Source: an uncultured Elusimicrobiales bacterium (GTDB lineage Bacteria; Elusimicrobiota; Elusimicrobia; Elusimicrobiales; Elusimicrobiaceae). From it: a DNA stretch of 12,907 bases. This document shows positions 7,184-12,907 of this stretch, piece by piece. Location: contig CALUQA010000045.1 of the NCBI GenBank assembly GCA_944322775.1, positions 1 through 12,907 of the forward strand. The letters are read 5' to 3'. The notes beneath the pieces were generated by a model. It did no database searches, was not told where the DNA came from, and worked only from the letters and a program-made list of their open reading frames with translations. Positions within the stretch are counted from its first letter, which is position 1. Every line of letters begins with the position of its first letter. Made by a program: the position numbers and the translations under genes.

Positions 7184-7699
7184 ATGACCGACCAGGAAAT
7201 TTTAACAGGGCTTGGATTTATTACCTACGGATTGTATATCGTTACGTCTTCTTACGAAGGCAAAGATAACGGTATGATCGTAAATACCGTCTTTCAGGTG
7301 ACGGCGCAGCCGCCCAAGGTGGCTATTTCCGTCAATAAAGAAAGCTTAAGCCATGAGTTAATTTCCAAAAGCCGCGTGTTTGCGGCTATGCCTCTTTCCC
7401 AGACGGCGGATTTGCCTTTTATCGGGCGGTTTGGTTTCCGCACGGGCAGAACCTTTGATAAATTTGCCGGCTTAAACATTGAGCGCGGCAAGCTGGGCTG
7501 CCCGATTGTAAAAGAAAATACGCTTAGTTTTTTGGAAGTGGAAGTGGAACAAACACTGGACGTGGGCACGCATACGCTGTTTGTCGGTCAGGTAAAAGAT
7601 GCCCAATGCTGTCACGACCCCCATGCTGCGCCCATGACCTATGAATATTATCATACGGTCATTAAAGGCAAAGCACCCAAAGGGGCTACTCATTCTTAA
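7184..7699 (+). CDS. Flavin reductase-like FMN-binding protein (probable NAD(P)H:rubredoxin reductase component)
   Basis: 171 residues of the flavin reductase / DIM6-NTAB family (PF01613): an N-terminal LTGLGFITYGLYIVTS, the FMN-binding VNTVFQVTAQPPKVAISVNKES block (about 33-54), a central GFRTGRTFDKF, and LGCPIVKENTLSFLEVEVEQTLDVGTHTLFVGQV (about 105-140). Such proteins hold FMN and are reduced by NAD(P)H. In Moorella the Hrb protein fuses this domain to rubredoxin and feeds a flavodiiron protein. Here the same parts are separate neighbouring genes, so electron delivery to rubredoxin is the likely role, but this is inferred from context. The ATG is seven bases after the fprA stop with an AGAGG ribosome binding site. 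Confidence 0.88.
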   Translation: MTDQEILTGLGFITYGLYIVTSSYEGKDNGMIVNTVFQVTAQPPKVAISVNKESLSHELISKSRVFAAMPLSQTADLPFIGRFGFRTGRTFDKFAGLNIERGKLGCPIVKENTLSFLEVEVEQTLDVGTHTLFVGQVKDAQCCHDPHAAPMTYEYYHTVIKGKAPKGATHS

Positions 7700-7730
7700 A
7701 AACATGTAAAACCTTTATGGAGGTAGTTTT

Positions 7731-7886
7731 ATGAAATATGTGTGCGAAGTTTGTGGTTATACCTATGATCCGGCCGTCGGTGATCCCGAACACGGCATTG
7801 CCGCCGGAACGAAGTTTGAAGATTTGCCGGCGGATTGGACCTGCCCCGTCTGCGGCGTAGGCAAGGACCAGTTCAAAGCGGCTTAA
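7731..7886 (+). CDS. rd: Rubredoxin
   Basis: A 51-residue single-iron electron carrier. The iron ligands are the two CxxC knuckles, C5/C8 in CEVCGYTYDP and C38/C41 in CPVCGVGKDQF. The usual aromatic and glycine positions (Y10, Y12, W36, F48) and the GIAAGTKFEDLPADW stretch are present, and the length is normal. A strong AGGAGGT-type ribosome binding site (GGAGGT at 7719-7724) precedes the ATG. It is the last gene of the operon, 31 bases after the flavin reductase, and is the expected electron donor for both the superoxide reductase and the flavodiiron protein encoded upstream. A terminator follows 14 bases after its stop. Confidence 0.97.
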   Translation: MKYVCEVCGYTYDPAVGDPEHGIAAGTKFEDLPADWTCPVCGVGKDQFKAA

Positions 7887-7900
7887 TCTTTCCGCTTTCA

Positions 7901-7927
7901 AAAAGGGCGCCTAAAGCGCCCTTTTTT
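7901..7927 (+). terminator. Intrinsic terminator of the oxygen-defence operon
   Basis: AAAAGGGCGC (7901-7910), loop CTAAA and GCGCCCTTTT (7916-7925), with the T run continuing to 7927. This is a perfect 10-bp stem with a GC core and poly-T on the plus strand. The A/T arms also make it plausible on the other strand. Confidence 0.93.
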
Positions 7928-7960
7928 ATTGTTTAAATTCTTTTTACTGTCCTTTTACTT

Positions 7961-7969
7961 TGATATAAT
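7961..7969 (+). promoter_or_regulatory. Extended -10 promoter giving a leaderless glycosyltransferase mRNA
   Basis: TGATATAAT is a perfect extended -10 element (TG-N-TATAAT) with its last base at 7969. Transcription should begin near 7976-7977, two or three bases before the ATG at 7979. There is no clear -35 box and no Shine-Dalgarno sequence. Confidence 0.6.
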
Positions 7970-7978
7970 AAAAACACA

Positions 7979-9082
7979 ATGAAGATTTTATATGTTTCCA
8001 CTTCTACCGAAACTGGCGGGGCAGAAACAGCCCTGCGCCGGCTGTCTTGTGCCGTGCAAGAAGCGGGAAATACGGTCAAAATTATTTCGCTTAAACCGCT
8101 TGGTCCCGTCGGAGAAGAATTAAAAAAACAAGGCTTTGACGTGCTGTCTTTAGACTTAGCCGGCAAAGTACGCCCGCTGGAAACGGCCGGTGCGCTGGCC
8201 CGCTTGGTGCGCGAAATACAAACTTTTTCCCCGCAAGTGGTGCATGCTTTTTTGTATAGGGCCATTGTGTTTTGCCGCCTGGCTAAAAGGCAGACTAAAT
8301 TTAAGCTGGTCACTACCCCCCATTTTGATCTGTCCAAAAAAAATTATTTTTTGCGCTTGTTGGACCGCGCCTTAAAAGACGAAGACGATATTTCTTGTGC
8401 AGAGTCCCGCTCTACCTTTGATTTTTTAAAAAATAAACAAAAATACAAAGCAGAAAAACTCCGCCTTTTGTGCAACGGGGTGGATTTACAGCACTTTTGC
8501 CCGAACGAGGATTTACGGCGGGAAATGCGCAATAAATATAACTGGACGGAAGAAAATATTGTTTTTTGCTGTGTAGCTCGCCTTTCGCCCGAGAAAAACC
8601 ATAAACTTCTATTGGAAGCCTTTGCAGCCGTATATCAACACAACCCGCAAGTACGGCTGGTGCTGGCAGGTGACGGGCCTGAAAAACAAACACTTAATAC
8701 ACTTATTAAACAAAAGAATTTAACGCAGGCTGTTGTATTGCTAGGGGAGGTGTCCGATGTGGCGCCTGTGCTTGCCGGAACAGATGTTTTTGTGCTGGTT
8801 TCCGCTATAGAAAGCCTGCCTATAGCTTTGCTGGAGGCTTGTGCGGCAGGTCTTCCGGCCATTGTAAGCAAAACGGGCGATATGCCTTTTGTGGTGTTTC
8901 ATGGCGAAAACGGTTTTGTTTTTAACGGGAAAGACTCTATTTTGTTAAGTGTACTTATGGCGGAACTGGCCGAAAATAAAGCATTGCGCCATAAAATGGG
9001 CAAGGTTTCCCGCAAGAGAATGCAAACGTATTATCCTGCCCCTGAGCAAAAATATTTGGCAATTTATAAAGAACTAAAATAG
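7979..9082 (+). CDS. Glycosyltransferase family 4 protein
   Basis: 367 residues with a GT-B fold of the GT4 type. The N-terminal domain begins MKILYVSTSTETGGAETALRRL, with the glycine-rich acceptor-side loop at 13-15. The C-terminal donor domain shows CNGVD (165-169), VARLSPEKNH (199-208), VLAGDGP (228-234) and the ESLPIALLEACAAGLPAIVS block (278-297), which holds the glutamates that contact the sugar nucleotide. Such enzymes transfer a sugar from a nucleotide donor to lipid or polysaccharide intermediates at the cytoplasmic membrane; the substrate cannot be told. The start is fixed by the conserved N-terminus, although no ribosome binding site precedes it. The TAG stop touches a parS-like site. 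The lepB ATG is 26 bases downstream, so the two are probably co-transcribed. Confidence 0.93.
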   Translation: MKILYVSTSTETGGAETALRRLSCAVQEAGNTVKIISLKPLGPVGEELKKQGFDVLSLDLAGKVRPLETAGALARLVREIQTFSPQVVHAFLYRAIVFCRLAKRQTKFKLVTTPHFDLSKKNYFLRLLDRALKDEDDISCAESRSTFDFLKNKQKYKAEKLRLLCNGVDLQHFCPNEDLRREMRNKYNWTEENIVFCCVARLSPEKNHKLLLEAFAAVYQHNPQVRLVLAGDGPEKQTLNTLIKQKNLTQAVVLLGEVSDVAPVLAGTDVFVLVSAIESLPIALLEACAAGLPAIVSKTGDMPFVVFHGENGFVFNGKDSILLSVLMAELAENKALRHKMGKVSRKRMQTYYPAPEQKYLAIYKELK

Positions 9083-9097
9083 TTTCCACGTGAAAAC
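9082..9097 (+). other. parS-like site 1
   Basis: GTTTCCACGTGAAAAC, identical over 16 bases to two further sites at 10170 and 10207. It is an imperfect palindrome centred on CACGTG, lying between the glycosyltransferase stop and the lepB ribosome binding site. Assignment as a ParB site rests on the CACGTG core, on repetition and on nearby parAB. Confidence 0.75.
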
Positions 9098-9108
9098 TGG
9101 GAGTATGT

Positions 9109-10086
9109 ATGGAACAGAGACTTTTTATTGCAGCATGTATCATGTACGTGTTTGCTTATATCAGCAAACGGCTGTTTAAGAAAAACAAACTGGAAAACCC
9201 TACCCGTTTCGGACTGTGGCATGCCGGGTTTGTGTTTTTAATTTTAGGCTGTGTATATTACATTTTTAGCTTTATTGCACAAAGCAATGCCGCTGTGCTG
9301 CCGCAAGAGGGTGTGTCTGTCAAAACACTGTTGGCTTGGGTAATTATTGTCATTTTGGCAATATATGGCTTCTTTGCCACTAAAAAGAAAGATATTAAGC
9401 AAAGACAACCCTTAATTAAAACGGATTTAGACTGGGCCAATACCATTTATTTTGCCGGCTTTGTGGCTTCTATTGTTATGTTCTTTTTTGTGCAAGCCTT
9501 TAAGATCCCTTCTGAGTCTATGCAAAACACCTTGATGGTGGGCGATCATCTTTTTGTAAATAAAGCCGCTTATGGCTTTCGCATTCCTTTAACACACATT
9601 CGCTTTGGGGAGTTTAAACCTATTGAAAAAGGGGATATTATTGTATTTACCTTCCCGGCGGACAGCCCGGACCAGATCAACTGTGGCGGCCCCCAATATG
9701 GGCGTGACTATGTAAAAAGAGTGGTCGCCTTGCCGGGAGATAAAGTGGAAGTAAAAGACGGTGTCTTGTATATTAATGATAAAGAAGAACCTTTACATGG
9801 GTATGAAATTTTTGACGCCGTCAGACGCATTGCGCCGGAAGATACATTAGACCCCGCGATGTATCAGGCTTTATGGGAAGACCGCGAACTTGAAAATGTG
9901 TTTGGCCTTTCTCTGCGCGATAATTTCGGTCCGGTCGTGGTTCCGCAAGGCTCCTATTTTGCTATGGGGGATAACCGCGACAACTCTTGTGATTCGCGCT
10001 TTTGGGGCCCTGTCCCGCGCGAAAATATTAAAGGTACAGCTTGGTTTATCCACTGGCCGATACGTCGGGCCGGCTTTGTAAAATAA
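9109..10086 (+). CDS. lepB: Signal peptidase I
   Basis: 325 residues. This membrane serine protease with a Ser-Lys dyad removes signal peptides on the outer face of the cytoplasmic membrane. Box B is IPSESM with nucleophile S137, box D is YVKRVVALPGD with general base K203, and the C-terminal box E is MGDNRDNSCDSRFWGPV. The N-terminus is longer than in E. coli or B. subtilis: hydrophobic segments at about 4-19, 38-58, 73-90 and 110-130 suggest four membrane passes before the catalytic domain, with a Lys-rich loop at 91-104. The ATG at 9109 follows GGGAG (9099-9103) with five bases between; the ATG at 9105 is out of frame. Signal peptidase is not functionally tied to its neighbours and probably shares the glycosyltransferase transcript. 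Confidence 0.96.
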   Translation: MEQRLFIAACIMYVFAYISKRLFKKNKLENPTRFGLWHAGFVFLILGCVYYIFSFIAQSNAAVLPQEGVSVKTLLAWVIIVILAIYGFFATKKKDIKQRQPLIKTDLDWANTIYFAGFVASIVMFFFVQAFKIPSESMQNTLMVGDHLFVNKAAYGFRIPLTHIRFGEFKPIEKGDIIVFTFPADSPDQINCGGPQYGRDYVKRVVALPGDKVEVKDGVLYINDKEEPLHGYEIFDAVRRIAPEDTLDPAMYQALWEDRELENVFGLSLRDNFGPVVVPQGSYFAMGDNRDNSCDSRFWGPVPRENIKGTAWFIHWPIRRAGFVK

Positions 10087-10093
10087 AGGATTT

Positions 10094-10120
10094 GTATAGG
10101 GAAAAGGCTTTCCCCTATAC
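10094..10120 (+). terminator. Hairpin after lepB (probable terminator)
   Basis: GTATAGGG (10094-10101) and CCCTATAC (10113-10120) pair over 8 bp around an A-rich loop that can pair further. The bases after it are TTATTTATCC, a weak T tract, so termination may be partial. It begins seven bases after the lepB stop. Confidence 0.55.
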
Positions 10121-10124
10121 TTAT

Positions 10125-10143
10125 TTATCCACAATTATCCACA
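10125..10143 (+). other. Two perfect DnaA boxes in tandem
   Basis: TTATCCACA at 10125-10133 and again at 10135-10143, same orientation, one base apart, so they lie on the same helical face about one turn apart. A near match, TTATCCACT, lies at 10046-10054 inside lepB. They are 5 kb from dnaA and about 130 bases before parA. Possible roles are DnaA titration, DnaA control of parAB, or an accessory origin element. Confidence 0.8.
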
Positions 10144-10173
10144 GGCTTTATATTTGTAAAGCCTGTTTTGTTT
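10141..10173 (+). terminator. Intrinsic terminator ahead of parA, overlapping a DnaA box
   Basis: ACAGGCTTTA (10141-10150) and TAAAGCCTGT (10157-10166) form a perfect 10-bp stem with loop TATTTG, followed by TTTGTTT. Its left arm shares three bases with the second DnaA box, and its T tract runs into parS-like site 2. Together with the hairpin at 10094 it isolates parA from the lepB transcript. Confidence 0.78.
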
Positions 10174-10185
10174 CCACGTGAAAAC
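10170..10185 (+). other. parS-like site 2
   Basis: GTTTCCACGTGAAAAC, an exact copy of the site at 9082. It lies 90 bases before the parA start codon and directly after the terminator T tract. Confidence 0.82.
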
Positions 10186-10206
10186 TCTTGTCAAAACAAA
10201 GGCTTT

Positions 10207-10222
10207 GTTTCCACGTGAAAAC
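10207..10222 (+). other. parS-like site 3
   Basis: GTTTCCACGTGAAAAC, an exact copy 37 bases after site 2 and eight bases before the predicted parA -35 box. Its first bases overlap a short inverted repeat (AAACAAAG-G-CTTTGTTT, 10194-10210). ParB bound here could also affect parA transcription. Confidence 0.82.
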
Positions 10223-10229
10223 TTTTAAG

Positions 10230-10258
10230 TTGATTTACTCCTTTATTTATGATTTAAT
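10230..10258 (+). promoter_or_regulatory. Predicted parA-parB promoter
   Basis: TTGATT (10230-10235), 17 bases, TTTAAT (10253-10258). Both boxes are near consensus with optimal spacing. A strong GGAGG ribosome binding site (10267-10271) precedes the parA ATG by four bases, so the leader would be very short. Confidence 0.55.
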
Positions 10259-10275
10259 ATCTTAACGGAGGATTT

Positions 10276-11109
10276 ATGGGAGAAATTGTAGCCATTGCCA
10301 ACCAGAAAGGTGGCGTGGGTAAAACCACCACAGCTATTAACCTAGCCTATGCGCTGGCCTATTTGGATCAAGAAGTATTACTGGTAGATTTTGACCCCCA
10401 GGGGAACGCCGGTTCCGGCTTGGGTGTTATTTTAAACGACGGAGAAAAATCGGTCTATCACCTGCTCACCAAAAACGCCACCTTTGAAGAGGTCGTGCGC
10501 CAAACGTCCAATGAAATGTTGGACTTGCTGCCCACCTGTAAAAATTTGGCCGGTGCGGAAGTGGAGCTGGTCAACGTCCGCGGGCGCGAAAACATGCTGC
10601 GCGAAGCACTTAATCCGCTGCGCAAAATGTACCGCTATATTATTATAGACTGCCCCCCTTCTTTGGGTTTGCTCACCTTAAACGCCCTGATGGCGGCAGA
10701 CAGCGTCATTACCCCGGTGCAGTGCGAATATTACGCCATGGAAGGCTTGGCCCATTTTATGAGCACCATTTCCAAAATTAAACAATTTTTAAATAATAAT
10801 TTAAAATTGGACGGCGGTGTGCTTACCATGTATGACGCCCGCATGAATTTGTCTAAGCAGGTGTTTGCGGAAGTCAGCCGTTACTTTGGCGATAAGGTGT
10901 ATAAAACCCCTATCCCGCGCAACATTCGCCTGGCGGAAGCCCCCAGCTTCGGGCAGTCTATTTTTGACTATGACCCCGCCTGCCGCGGTGCCAATGCTTA
11001 TGTGCAGCTGGCCATAGAGTTCTTGGCCCGCCGCGGTGCAAACGTGGCCGATTTTGTGGCCCCCAATATGGCCCCCAGCGGCTCTTATAATTACGATTTT
11101 GGAGGATAA
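10276..11109 (+). CDS. parA: Chromosome-partitioning ATPase ParA (Soj)
   Basis: 277 residues, the length of short chromosomal ParA proteins, which lack an N-terminal DNA-binding domain. The deviant Walker A KGGVGKTT (11-18) contains the signature lysine (K11) and the P-loop lysine (K16). The A' motif is VDFDPQGN (37-44) and the Walker B region is IIIDCPPSLGLL (about 118-129). ParA-ATP dimerises, coats the nucleoid and is released by ParB, moving the origin regions apart; in Bacillus, Soj also controls DnaA. A Gly/Asn/Tyr-rich tail follows the conserved domain. The gene is four bases upstream of parB, whose ribosome binding site (GGAGG) overlaps the end of parA. DnaA boxes and parS-like sites precede the gene. 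Confidence 0.96.
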   Translation: MGEIVAIANQKGGVGKTTTAINLAYALAYLDQEVLLVDFDPQGNAGSGLGVILNDGEKSVYHLLTKNATFEEVVRQTSNEMLDLLPTCKNLAGAEVELVNVRGRENMLREALNPLRKMYRYIIIDCPPSLGLLTLNALMAADSVITPVQCEYYAMEGLAHFMSTISKIKQFLNNNLKLDGGVLTMYDARMNLSKQVFAEVSRYFGDKVYKTPIPRNIRLAEAPSFGQSIFDYDPACRGANAYVQLAIEFLARRGANVADFVAPNMAPSGSYNYDFGG

Positions 11110-11112
11110 TGT

Positions 11113-12006
11113 ATGGCTAGACAAGCATTAGGCAAAGGCTTAGACGCCTTGCTCAAACAAACCCAAGAAGTTTTAAATAATCCCATGGCCCCCCGGGCAG
11201 AAAACGCTTCCGGTCCGTCCGTGCAAAAAATTGCATTGGATAAAATTATCCCCAACCGCTTTCAGCCTCGCCGCGTTTTTGACGAAGAGAAACTGCAGGA
11301 GCTGGCCCAGTCCATTAAAGAGCACGGCCTTACGCAGCCCATTGTGGTGGTGTATGACGCCGGCCTGGATAAATATGAAATTGTAGTCGGGGAGCGCCGC
11401 TTTCGCGCCAGCCAATTGGCCGGTTTGACGGAAATTGACGCCATTGTGCACAAAGCCCTTACGGACCAGCAAATGTGCGCCCTGGCCTTGATTGAAAATA
11501 TCCAGCGCGAAGATTTAAACCCCATTGAAACGGCCTTAGGCTACCGCAATTTAATGAATAAATTTAATATTTCCCAAACGGATTTGGCCCAATACTGCGG
11601 CAAATCCAAGGGGGCGGTGTCTAACTCCTTGCGCTTGCTGGAGCTGCCGCAGCACATGCAGGACGCGTTGCAGGACGGCACCATTACCGAAGGGCACGGT
11701 AAAGCGCTTTTAATGCTCACCGATCCGGCCAAAAAAGAAGCCCTGTTCCAGCGCATGCAGAAGAGCAAAATGTCTGTCCGCCAGGCGGAAGACGCTGCCA
11801 GAGCCCTGCTGCAGCCGGCCGGCGCCAAAAAATTGCCGAAACCGCCGGAGGTGGCCTCTTTTGAAAACGACCTTCAGGCCGCTTTGGGCACAAAGGTAGA
11901 AGTGCGCTATGGCAAAAAAATGTCCAAGGGGGTATTGATTATTCAATACAACTCTTTGGAAGAGTTGGACAATTTGGCCAGCCGCTTAAAAACAAAAATG
12001 CTGTAA
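11113..12006 (+). CDS. parB: Chromosome-partitioning protein ParB (Spo0J)
   Basis: 297 residues. The N-terminus RQALGKGLDALL is the ParA-interacting segment. The CTP-binding and clamp domain follows, with IIPNRFQPRR (45-54), GERRFRAS (93-100) and ALIENIQREDLNPIE (125-139). A helix-turn-helix (about 153-175, SQTDLAQYCGKSKGAVSNSLRLL) reads parS, and a C-terminal segment (about 255-297) should dimerise. ParB loads at parS, slides as a CTP-dependent clamp and recruits condensin. The parS-like sites near this gene have the CACGTG core but arms one base further out than the textbook site, so the reading residues of the helix-turn-helix are worth comparison. A good terminator follows 14 bases after the TAA. 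Confidence 0.96.
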   Translation: MARQALGKGLDALLKQTQEVLNNPMAPRAENASGPSVQKIALDKIIPNRFQPRRVFDEEKLQELAQSIKEHGLTQPIVVVYDAGLDKYEIVVGERRFRASQLAGLTEIDAIVHKALTDQQMCALALIENIQREDLNPIETALGYRNLMNKFNISQTDLAQYCGKSKGAVSNSLRLLELPQHMQDALQDGTITEGHGKALLMLTDPAKKEALFQRMQKSKMSVRQAEDAARALLQPAGAKKLPKPPEVASFENDLQAALGTKVEVRYGKKMSKGVLIIQYNSLEELDNLASRLKTKML

Positions 12007-12020
12007 GTTTGTTTTTTGTT

Positions 12021-12049
12021 AAGCCCCGGTTAACAGCTGGGGCTTTTTT
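12021..12049 (+). terminator. Intrinsic terminator of parA-parB
   Basis: AAGCCCC (12021-12027) pairs with GGGGCTT (12039-12045), with six T at 12044-12049, starting 14 bases after the parB stop. The 11-base loop can pair weakly. Confidence 0.88.
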
Positions 12050-12159
12050 ATGCCTAAATTTAAATTTACTGTAAATTTGGCTTGATGTCTTTTTAGGCAG
12101 ATGGTGGAAAAGAAACAAAAATCAAATTTTTGTGCAGGAAGCCCGAAACACAAGCTTTT

Positions 12160-12175
12160 GTTTTCACATGGAAAC
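12160..12175 (-). other. Degenerate parS-like site 4
   Basis: On the minus strand it reads GTTTCCATGTGAAAAC, one base from the three exact sites (CATGTG instead of CACGTG). It is in opposite orientation, 154 bases after parB. It could be a weak or decayed ParB site. Confidence 0.5.
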
Positions 12176-12187
12176 TTTTTTGTCACT

Positions 12188-12232
12188 AAAATGAGCAAAA
12201 AACACCCCAAAAGGGTCGTTTTTGCGCATTTT
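12188..12232. repeat. Long imperfect hairpin of unknown role
   Basis: Three stacked helices: AAAATG/CATTTT (12188-12193 with 12227-12232), GCAAAAA/TTTTTGC (12195-12201 with 12219-12225) and ACCC/GGGT (12204-12207 with 12213-12216), with loop CAAAA and small mismatches between them. There is no clean T tract directly after it on the plus strand, so it is not an obvious terminator. Confidence 0.55.
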
Positions 12233-12474
12233 GCCCGTTTATAGGGGTTTGTGCAAAAAATAGAACAACTTTCTTGCGCGCGCGGTTTAAACGGCTTTTA
12301 AGGGCGTTTTTAAAAGAAAATATAATTTGCCGACGAAGAAAAAAGTTAGTTTACCTAAAAATAAGGACAAAATGCTTATTTGGGGCTTAAAAAGGGCTGC
12401 ATGCACAAAAACAGAGGCGCAAAACAAATAGTTAGGAAAGCTAATTTTTGAAAACAGCATTTTTAAACAAACAT

Positions 12475-12504
12475 AAAAAACCCCCGGTTTGAAATCCGGG
12501 GGTT
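12475..12504 (-). terminator. Intrinsic terminator of the minus-strand aminotransferase gene
   Basis: CCCCCGG (12481-12487) and CCGGGGG (12496-12502), extended by AA/TT, form a 9-bp GC-rich stem. Six A at 12475-12480 become a T run on the minus strand. It lies four bases after the aminotransferase stop. Confidence 0.93.
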
Positions 12505-12508
12505 AAAT

Positions 12509-12907
12509 TTATTTGGTTTCGTAAAAATCCCGTATGGTTTGGCAAACCTGTTCCACTTGCTCTTGGGTAAGCTCCGGGAACATGGGGATAGACAAAACCT
12601 CTTGTGCGGCTTTTTCTGCGTTGGGGAAGTCTTCGGCTTTAAAGCCCAAGTGTTTATACGCCGGTTGTTTGTACAGCGGCACCGGATAATATACGGCCGA
12701 GCCAATGCCGTGTTCTTTTAAATATTGCTGCAACTCGTCGCGGCGTTCGGCGCGAATGGTGTACACATAATAAGACTGGGAATATCCGGCCGGCGGCGTG
12801 GGCGGCGTGACGACGGGCAACCCTTGCAGGCCTTCTTCATACAGCGCGGCCACTTTTTGGCGGGCGTCCGTCCAGTCCTGCAAGTGCGGCAGTTTTACGC
12901 GCAAAAT
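12509..12907 (-). CDS. DegT/DnrJ/EryC1/StrS-family aminotransferase, C-terminal part only
   Basis: The last 132 residues of a PLP-dependent sugar aminotransferase; the 5' part lies beyond the right edge. The fragment begins ILRVKLPHLQDWTDARQKVAALY, the conserved helix that follows the active-site domain, continues with SQSYYVYTIRAERRDELQQYLKEHGIGSAVYYPVPLYKQPAY (the small domain) and ends with EKAAQEVLSIPMFPELTQEQVEQVCQTIRDFYETK, the typical end of the family. These enzymes put an amino group on keto-sugar nucleotides for surface polysaccharides. The Lys and other PLP contacts are not in the window, so activity cannot be judged. The substrate cannot be told from this part. Its terminator directly follows the stop. 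Confidence 0.92.
   Translation of the reverse strand: MLRVKLPHLQDWTDARQKVAALYEEGLQGLPVVTPPTPPAGYSQSYYVYTIRAERRDELQQYLKEHGIGSAVYYPVPLYKQPAYKHLGFKAEDFPNAEKAAQEVLSIPMFPELTQEQVEQVCQTIRDFYETK

Larger units (their letters stand above)
12050..12470. other. Non-coding AT-rich stretch after parB
   Basis: About 420 bases with no convincing gene. It holds a perfect 8-1-8 inverted repeat (AAATTTAC-T-GTAAATTT, 12062-12078), a degenerate parS-like site (12160-12175), a long imperfect hairpin (12188-12232), a weak inverted repeat (CTTTTAA/TTAAAAG, 12295-12316) and an isolated TATAAT (12321-12326). A 19-codon ORF (12372-12431) with AGGA before it is possible but unsupported. The minus-strand open stretch at 12019-12210 runs across the parB terminator and resembles nothing I know. 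Confidence 0.6.

Noticed and set aside
12019..12210. Minus-strand 63-codon frame after parB
   Set aside because: It runs through the parB terminator and the parS-like site, has no ribosome binding site and resembles no known family.
1..12907. CRISPR arrays, tRNA or rRNA genes, insertion sequences, prophage genes
   Set aside because: No regularly spaced repeats, no cloverleaf or rRNA signatures and no transposase or integrase features were seen on reading both strands.

Overview
The window is a chromosomal replication-origin neighbourhood from a strict or near-strict anaerobe, probably Gram-negative. All recognisable genes left of about 5.12 kb run on the minus strand: dnaA, dnaN, dciA (DUF721) and gyrB. 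Everything from 5.5 to 12.0 kb runs on the plus strand. This divergence, the DnaA boxes on both sides of dnaA, and the parA-parB pair with parS-like sites 5 kb away all point to oriC lying at or beside dnaA. GyrB carries the long insertion after the TOPRIM domain that is typical of many Gram-negative lineages. The superoxide reductase, flavodiiron protein and rubredoxin set is typical of anaerobes. My best, low-confidence guess is a gut-type Elusimicrobiota member; the sequence alone does not prove this.

Layout. (1) 1-5123, minus: dnaA, dnaN, dciA and gyrB in transcription order, with no recF. gyrB runs off the left edge and is interrupted by one in-frame TAG at codon 144; the rest of its frame is intact. 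(2) 3570-3737 and 5124-5544: AT-rich spacers with DnaA boxes, dyads and the dnaA promoter, fitting a two-part origin. (3) 5545-7886, plus: an oxygen-defence operon of superoxide reductase, flavodiiron protein, flavin reductase and rubredoxin. It is preceded by a perfect 10-1-10 palindrome resembling a PerR/Fur-family operator and closed by a strong terminator. (4) 7979-10086, plus: a GT4 glycosyltransferase with an apparently leaderless mRNA, then signal peptidase I. (5) 10087-10275: two terminator-like hairpins, two perfect DnaA boxes 10 bp apart and two parS-like sites. (6) 10276-12006, plus: parA and parB, then a terminator. (7) 12007-12508: a non-coding stretch with a degenerate parS-like site and a long unexplained hairpin. 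(8) 12509-12907, minus: the 3' end of a DegT/DnrJ/EryC1-type aminotransferase.

How the genes work together. DnaA opens the origin, DciA helps load the replicative helicase, DnaN is the clamp and GyrB relieves supercoiling. ParA and ParB with the parS-like sites segregate the new origins. In the oxygen-defence operon a flavin reductase probably passes NAD(P)H electrons to rubredoxin. Rubredoxin then supplies the flavodiiron protein (O2 or NO reduction) and the superoxide reductase. The flavin reductase and rubredoxin pair looks like an unfused version of the Moorella Hrb protein.

I did not find a clearly new biological system. The items most worth checking are the amber codon in gyrB, the parS variant with arms shifted outward, the DnaA boxes built into the lepB-parA terminator region, and the predicted redox-stress operator.
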